Source of the DNA: Deltaproteobacteria bacterium
GTDB lineage: Bacteria; Desulfobacterota; Desulfobulbia; Desulfobulbales; Desulfocapsaceae
Assembly: GCA_026388715.1 (NCBI GenBank)
Contig: JAPLJF010000020.1
Coordinates: forward strand, 1-64,000
Length of the DNA stretch: 64,000 nucleotides
Reading direction: 5' to 3'
The translations under genes and the position numbers were made by a program. The stretch's first letter is position 1, and the number at the start of each line of letters is the position of its first letter. The notes under the pieces were generated by a model. The model did not search any database. It was not told where the DNA came from and worked only from the letters and a program-made list of their open reading frames with translations. Shown piece by piece: positions 59,934-64,000 of this stretch.

Positions 59934-60938
59934 ATGAATTTTTCTTTCACTAGCAAATATATCGTCGGCCTTCGTCTGATCAGCCAGTCTCTTTTTGCCT
60001 CTTTCTGTCTCGTCATCGGCTGGCAATTTTATCAATTTTATCTTTGGGCAACCACTGCTGCTGATCGCGTCGCTCCCCTGCGTCCGCCTGCGGTCGAGGC
60101 CTTTCTCCCCCTTGGCGCCCTGGTCAGCCTGAAACGGCTTGTTCTTTCCGGAGAATATGACACGATTCATCCGGCTGGTCTCACTATCTTCCTGGCCGCC
60201 CTGTTTCTTGGCCTCTTCCTACGCAAGGGATTTTGCGGCTGGATCTGCCCCGTTGGCTTCACCTCAAATCTTGCGGAAAAGATCGGCAGGAAACTGCATA
60301 TCCTGGTGACCATTCCCTCCTGGATCGACCTGCCGCTGCTTTCTCTGAAATATCTGCTGCTCGCCACTTTCTCCTGGCTCATCCTCTGGAAGATGAATCT
60401 GGCGGAACTCAGCTCTTTTCATTTTTCATCCTACAACATGATCGCCGACGCCAAAATGCTCCATTTCTTTCTGGAACCCAGCCTGCTCGCCGGTTCGATC
60501 ATGCTCCTGCTCATGGCCCTGTCCTTTGTGGTGAAGAATCTGTGGTGCCGCTATCTCTGCCCCTATGGCGCCCTTCTTGGCCTTTTGGCCATCTTCAGCC
60601 CCTTTCAGGTCAGACGTGACCGATACCTGTGCATTGACTGCAAAAGATGCGAGGCAGTCTGCCCGGCATCCATCGAGATCACCGCCAGACAAACCGTACG
60701 CAACTGCGAATGTATCGGCTGCCTGGAATGCCTCCCGGTCTGTCCTAGAAAAAAATGCCTCACGCTCTCCCTGCCAGGAAGGATAACAGCCCCACCGCTC
60801 CTGCTGCCGACGCTGATCGTCGGCTCCTTTCTCCTCTTCTGGCTTGTGGCCAGACTGAGCGGTCACTGGCAGAGCCAAATCCCGAATGAGACCTTCCAGC
60901 ACTATTACCAGCAGCTCCAATCCATTGGCCACCCGTAA
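59934..60938 (+). CDS. NapH-like membrane ferredoxin (4Fe-4S binding protein)
   Basis: The 334-residue protein has about five membrane segments. Two cytosolic CxxxCP motifs (FCGWICPVG near residue 100 and YLCPYGALLG near 208) are the NapH/RdxA/CcoG hallmarks. Two [4Fe-4S] ferredoxin motifs (CIDCKRCEAVCP and CIGCLECLPVCP) follow, and a final membrane segment ends the protein. Such proteins move electrons between the quinone pool, ferredoxin and periplasmic partners. Neighbours (dxs, tatB) do not reveal the pathway. Confidence 0.82.
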   Translation: MNFSFTSKYIVGLRLISQSLFASFCLVIGWQFYQFYLWATTAADRVAPLRPPAVEAFLPLGALVSLKRLVLSGEYDTIHPAGLTIFLAALFLGLFLRKGFCGWICPVGFTSNLAEKIGRKLHILVTIPSWIDLPLLSLKYLLLATFSWLILWKMNLAELSSFHFSSYNMIADAKMLHFFLEPSLLAGSIMLLLMALSFVVKNLWCRYLCPYGALLGLLAIFSPFQVRRDRYLCIDCKRCEAVCPASIEITARQTVRNCECIGCLECLPVCPRKKCLTLSLPGRITAPPLLLPTLIVGSFLLFWLVARLSGHWQSQIPNETFQHYYQQLQSIGHP

Positions 60939-61094
60939 GCCGAAATGTTCTGGCACATTCAAGCGCTACTTATCAAACATTGACACCCTCAGGTAAATGA
61001 CGTACATTTATTCTTCATGTCAATCACGTTGCAAAATGGATTGAAATAAAAATTCTCTTTCTCTCCTGATTTCTTCACCCACAAGGTACCTTCT

Positions 61095-61610
61095 ATGTTT
61101 GGCATCGGTCTTCCTGAAATGATTGTAATCCTGGCCATTGCCCTCATCGTGGTCGGGCCGGACAAATTGCCCGATCTCGCGCGATCTGCGGCCAAATGGA
61201 TGTTGGAGTTGAAAAAAATGGCCGAGACGCTCAAAAAAGACCTGACAGAAGACGGCACCCTGGACGCCATCAAATCCGATCTCCACAATGCCGCGCTGGG
61301 GCACAAAAACAACCTCCTTGAATCATCCGACCAGTCCTGGAAAACCCTTACCCCGGGCGAAGGGGTGAATCCTGCCCCTGATAAAACGGGAGACAAGATC
61401 ATTGAAGCCGAGATCACCGTGGTCGATGCCCACAAACCTGCTCCACCAATCGATGATCACACAGGAGACAAGATCAGCGAGGACAAGATCACCGTGGTGG
61501 ATGCCCCCAAACCTGCTCCACCAATTGATGATCAGTCAAGAGACAAAATCAGTGAAACGCCGGCACATAAAAGCCCGGAAAAAGACACAAACACCCATCC
61601 AGCATGCTAA
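61095..61610 (+). CDS. tatB: Twin-arginine translocase subunit TatB with tandem C-terminal repeats
   Basis: The 171-residue protein has the TatA/B N-terminal membrane helix and hinge MFGIGLPEMIVILAIALIVVGPDKLP, followed by an amphipathic helix. A Glu at residue 8 and adjacency to tatC favour TatB. The C-terminal half consists of two full and one partial copies of a 25-residue unit (GDKIxExxITVVDAxKPAPPIDD), encoded by 75-base tandem repeats. The tatC start lies seven bases inside the end of this gene. No separate tatA is in the window. Confidence 0.85.
   Translation: MFGIGLPEMIVILAIALIVVGPDKLPDLARSAAKWMLELKKMAETLKKDLTEDGTLDAIKSDLHNAALGHKNNLLESSDQSWKTLTPGEGVNPAPDKTGDKIIEAEITVVDAHKPAPPIDDHTGDKISEDKITVVDAPKPAPPIDDQSRDKISETPAHKSPEKDTNTHPAC
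61389..61560 (+). repeat. 75-bp tandem repeat within tatB
   Basis: Units start at 61389, 61464 and 61539. The first two are near-identical; the third covers about 21 bases. The repeat keeps frame, so copy number change would lengthen or shorten the TatB tail without a frameshift. Confidence 0.85.
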
Positions 61611-62329
61611 CCAGAAGCATTGAACTCCTTGGACCGCACCTTCAGGAACTGCGTAAACGGTTAATCAAGATATTCCTGGCCATTATCGTCTGCACGGGTA
61701 TCGCCTATAGCCTTTCCGAGCATATTACAAGGCTCTTTATGGCCCCGCTCTTTCAAGCAAGCCCGCTAATAAGCAAGCTGGTCTACACCAACCTGCCAGA
61801 GGCCTTTATCGCCTACATGAAGCTCGCTCTGCTCGTTGGCATTGTGGCCAGTTTTCCGGTTATCCTCTATCAGGTCTGGATGTTTATCGTCCCAGGACTC
61901 AAGAGCAATGAAAAAAAGATCACCACGCTGGTGGTCTTCTGGGCCACTCTCTTGTTCGCCGCCGGGGCAGCCTTTGCATTCTTCGCTGTCCTGCCAAGAA
62001 TGCTCCATTTCTTTATGAGTTATGCCACCCAGAACCTGATTCCCCTCCCCAGGTTCGAAGGTTACCTGACCTTTGTGGCCCGTACCATGCTGACCTTCGG
62101 ACTCTCTTTTGAGATCCCCTTTCTCATGGTCATGGCCGGCAAAGCCGGGTTTATCCAGGCCGGCTACTTTCGCAAGAAAAGGTTCTCTTTTTACGCGGCC
62201 ATTGTCGTCCTGGCCTTTCTCCTGACCGCCGGCGATTTCATGGCCACGGCCATGCTGGCCATCCCCCTGTTTGGCCTGTACGAGGCAGGGATCTTCCTCA
62301 CCGCCCTCTTCGGCGTCGGAACGAAATAA
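61604..62329 (+). CDS. tatC: Sec-independent translocase subunit TatC
   Basis: The 241-residue protein has six membrane segments and the TatC motifs: HLQELRKRLI at the N-terminus (its Glu contacts the twin-arginine signal), PEAFIAYMKLALLVGIVASFP, and FGLSFEIPF. It forms the signal-peptide receptor with TatB. It overlaps tatB by seven bases. The proteins it exports would include folded cofactor enzymes of anaerobic respiration. Confidence 0.95.
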   Translation: MLTRSIELLGPHLQELRKRLIKIFLAIIVCTGIAYSLSEHITRLFMAPLFQASPLISKLVYTNLPEAFIAYMKLALLVGIVASFPVILYQVWMFIVPGLKSNEKKITTLVVFWATLLFAAGAAFAFFAVLPRMLHFFMSYATQNLIPLPRFEGYLTFVARTMLTFGLSFEIPFLMVMAGKAGFIQAGYFRKKRFSFYAAIVVLAFLLTAGDFMATAMLAIPLFGLYEAGIFLTALFGVGTK

Positions 62330-62339
62330 CTCCTGGGTG

Positions 62340-62475
62340 CCTTGTAAAGAAAGCTGTGAGGTCCCTAAAATTGGGAGGAGAACCGGGGCAGCGCCGTGCC
62401 GCTGCGTGTAAAAAGTTACCTCTTACACTCGACCCGATATTGTCTTGAGTGAGAGGGCCACCTATAACGGAGGAA
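62340..62475 (+). promoter_or_regulatory. Structured leader upstream of the superoxide-reductase-like gene
   Basis: Several pairings are possible. GCAGC/GCTGC lies around 62389-62405. GTGTAA/TTACAC (62406-62428) competes with CCTCTTACACTC/GAGTGAGAGG (62419-62455). Two mutually exclusive stems just before the ribosome site are typical of a regulatory leader. No known riboswitch consensus was matched. Confidence 0.35.
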
Positions 62476-62480
62476 GCATC

Positions 62481-62849
62481 ATGAAAAAAATGATACTGTT
62501 GATTGTAAGTGCCCTGTTTTTCCTGGGCGCGGGATCAGCCTTAGCCAATAAGGCGGCTGTCCGTATGGAAGCCCCAGCGACAGCCGCCCAGGGAGAGAAG
62601 ATCAAAATCAAGCTTTTTATCACGCACAGTGCCAATAATTTTTTTCATCATACAAAAATGGTGTCTCTCACAATTAATGGCCAGGAAGTGACCCGCTGGG
62701 AGTTCAGTCCGTTCAATCTTCCGGAGGCGGCCGATTTCAGCCGTACCTTTGAGTATGTGATGACAGGGCCAATCACCCTTGAATCAGCAGCTTTCTGCAA
62801 TATACATGGCAGCGCCAACACGGCAAAGGCGACAGTAGATCTGCAATAG
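62481..62849 (+). CDS. Exported superoxide-reductase-like (desulfoferrodoxin fold) protein
   Basis: The 122-residue protein has a signal peptide (MKKMILLIVSALFFLGAGSALA), so it is periplasmic. The mature part resembles the neelaredoxin/desulfoferrodoxin iron domain. H49 and H56/H57 lie in FITHSANNFFHHTKM, followed by SLTINGQEVTRWEF, and the C106-H109 pair lies in FCNIHG, the Cys-x-x-His ligand pattern. One fewer His than classic SOR is evident, so activity is uncertain; SoxZ-like sulfur carriers share this fold. The start at 62481 has GGAGG upstream; the in-frame 62445 start would spoil the signal peptide. Confidence 0.75.
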   Translation: MKKMILLIVSALFFLGAGSALANKAAVRMEAPATAAQGEKIKIKLFITHSANNFFHHTKMVSLTINGQEVTRWEFSPFNLPEAADFSRTFEYVMTGPITLESAAFCNIHGSANTAKATVDLQ

Positions 62850-62891
62850 TTCCTACTGGATATTTTCAACATTCTGAGAAGGGTGGATGAT

Positions 62892-63077
62892 ATGCGGATT
62901 GGCGGAATTTCCCTGGTGCAGCTCCTCGGAATCATCAATTTTATTCTTCTTCTTTTCCAGCTCTTTTCCGGCCGACATTGGATCCAGGTGAAAATAGGCA
63001 TCCACCGCAAGGTTGGCCTGGCTTTTGTTGTCAGCGCCAGCCTGCACGGATTTTTAGCATTTGTGACCGCCAATTAA
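62892..63077 (+). CDS. Small two-helix membrane protein
   Basis: About 62 residues with two hydrophobic helices (IGGISLVQLLGIINFILLLFQ... and VGLAFVVSASLHGFLAFV) joined by a short basic loop. His residues in IHRK and SLHGF resemble small cytochrome-b561-like or haem-binding membrane proteins, but this is only a pattern. It follows the exported superoxide-reductase-like gene by about 40 bases and may be its membrane electron donor (inference). GTG 62883 is an alternative start. Confidence 0.5.
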   Translation: MRIGGISLVQLLGIINFILLLFQLFSGRHWIQVKIGIHRKVGLAFVVSASLHGFLAFVTAN

Positions 63078-63229
63078 AAAAGGATAGGCTAACCAGTCAG
63101 GCACTGCCGTTTCCATGCCCGGATTCAGGCAGATAGCTCCTCTATTTTGGCGGTCAGCAGAACCAGCCCGGTATTTGAGCTGCAGATGTTGAGGCGCATT
63201 AAAAGGGACAACCATCTTCACATCTCATC

Positions 63230-64000
63230 TTATAAATCTGCGGGCCGGATCTCCTGTTTCAACAGACAGCAGGAGATCCGGTGTTCGGGTCTTCCTGAGG
63301 CGTCATAGCGGATGGTATCGGGCTGGAGTAACTTGTTCATCACGCATCCTTCGGCAATATTCAGGGCAAAGAACCGGTCTTCCGTCAGTCCCTCATTGTA
63401 CAGCAGGGTATCGTTTTCAATACGCCAGGCATGGATGGGGTAATCCTCGCACAAGGGACAGCGATAGACCCGGCCATTGGGAAAGATGAAGAAATTATCA
63501 GCGACAACACCGGCACACTCAAAGGTCTCGCTCTTCTCAAGAAACACCTTGGGATAGGTGACATGGATGCCCTGCTCCGCGGCCTGCCTGGCTACCTCCG
63601 GCACCACCCGCAGCCACTGTTCAGGGCTCACCTGCCATTCCGTTTTGCCATTCTCCTGATTACAGATATTGCCATCCTGCGCTGGTTTCCCCCGCAGCCC
63701 GATCACCTGAATAAAAAACCGCTTTACCCCCAGTTCGCCCAGCAGCGCCACCATCCGCGGCAGATGATCGATATTGAGGCTGGAGACGGTGTAGATCACA
63801 CTGACGGCAAATCCACGGGCCACGGCCTTGCGCAGATTGGCGGTACACACCGCAAAGACGCCCTGCCCCCGGATGGGGTCATTCACCGCCGCATCCGGGC
63901 CATCGAGGCTGAAACTCAGATAATCGAGAAGTCCAGGAGTGGTGCGCTCAAGCAGGTCATGAAAAAGATAGCCGTTGGAGTCAACGGTGACCGCAAAGCC
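63230..64000 (-). CDS. Radical SAM/SPASM protein, 5' part outside the window
   Basis: The frame enters from the right edge (GFAVTVDSNGYLFHDLL, then FSLDGPDAAVNDPIRG) and ends at 63230. About 256 residues are visible. FSLDGP and ND.IRG are typical of radical SAM barrels. The Cys-rich C-terminus (FECAGV, then RCPLCEDYP, a late GCVMNK and SCCL) suggests a SPASM-type auxiliary cluster. The CxxxCxxC core motif must lie beyond the window. Substrate unknown. Confidence 0.8.
   Translation of the reverse strand, partial: GFAVTVDSNGYLFHDLLERTTPGLLDYLSFSLDGPDAAVNDPIRGQGVFAVCTANLRKAVARGFAVSVIYTVSSLNIDHLPRMVALLGELGVKRFFIQVIGLRGKPAQDGNICNQENGKTEWQVSPEQWLRVVPEVARQAAEQGIHVTYPKVFLEKSETFECAGVVADNFFIFPNGRVYRCPLCEDYPIHAWRIENDTLLYNEGLTEDRFFALNIAEGCVMNKLLQPDTIRYDASGRPEHRISCCLLKQEIRPADL

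Noticed and set aside
62340..62475. Cobalamin riboswitch upstream of the superoxide-reductase-like gene
   Set aside because: A few short stretches (GGTCCC, GGGA, GCCGCTGCGTGTAA) faintly recall B12-box elements, but the conserved B12 box and the GCCACTG core are missing. Kept only as an unclassified structured leader.
1..64000. CRISPR array, rRNA operon, prophage or integron
   Set aside because: No regularly spaced repeats, rRNA sequence, phage structural genes or attC-like array were seen anywhere in the window.

Overview
The window looks like chromosome of a strictly anaerobic, Gram-negative sulfur-cycling bacterium of the Desulfobacterota, probably Desulfobulbales-like. This is inferred from gene content, not from a database search. 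The pointers are the anaerobic (early-cobalt) corrin route (CbiD, CbiET, CbiF, CobO), LL-diaminopimelate aminotransferase, a long HdrA with MvhD, a double-cubane-cluster reductase with its ATP-driven activase, a superoxide-reductase-like exported protein, DUF39 homocysteine synthesis, and a selenocysteine tRNA gene. About 55 protein genes are packed on both strands. There is no rRNA operon, no CRISPR array and no prophage. The only mobile-element trace is the tail of an IS1595-type transposase at the left edge.

Layout. 1-9 kb: transposase tail, terC, an FAD reductase, a tiny diheme cytochrome, DUF2062, tsaD, moaA, pheA, and a DUF39-larE pair. 9-13.2 kb: hup with a clear promoter and terminator, then a tight cbiD-cbiET-cbiF-cobO operon whose genes overlap or nearly touch. 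13.3-22.2 kb (minus strand): the most unusual region. In transcription order it holds a two-piece hdrA, tRNA-Sec, mvhD, an IscA/HesB-like protein, an aquaglyceroporin, arsM, a YjiM-like double-cubane reductase, its activase and a RelE-like protein. 22.6-32.3 kb: fmdE-like gene, a eukaryote-type hisHF fusion, a diguanylate cyclase, pepN, dapL, ispH and an iron alcohol dehydrogenase. 32.4-44 kb: envelope and cofactor genes (galE, ugd, SleB-like hydrolase, DegT aminotransferase, panD, panC, YfgM-like, xseA, PBP1A). 44-53 kb: a large LOG-domain protein, mutL, a 3D-domain lipoprotein, a dCache/PAS/GGDEF sensor, a decayed response-regulator fragment, and eno. 53-64 kb: the xerC-hslV-hslU block, the xseB-ispA-dxs isoprenoid block, a NapH-like ferredoxin, tatB-tatC, the superoxide-reductase-like protein, a small membrane protein and a truncated radical SAM protein.

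How the genes may work together. HdrA and MvhD are normally an electron-handling module around ferredoxin. In this window they sit upstream of an ATP-activated double-cubane reductase and an arsenite methyltransferase with an aquaglyceroporin. Three consecutive proteins (IscA-like, aquaglyceroporin, ArsM) end in Cys-X-Cys tails. The selenocysteine tRNA lies inside this gene string, 17 nt after the hdrA stop. I infer a metalloid or chalcogen redox module, but no substrate can be read from sequence.

Two repeat families stand out. One is a dispersed palindromic element centred on an AGGAGCCGTTACG-like core. It occurs at nine or so intergenic sites, several times supplying the stop codon or last codons of a gene. 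Two of its copies share the same double-hairpin fold with many compensating base changes. The second is a roughly 135-148 bp element present in two copies whose edges form the stop codons of hslU and hslV.
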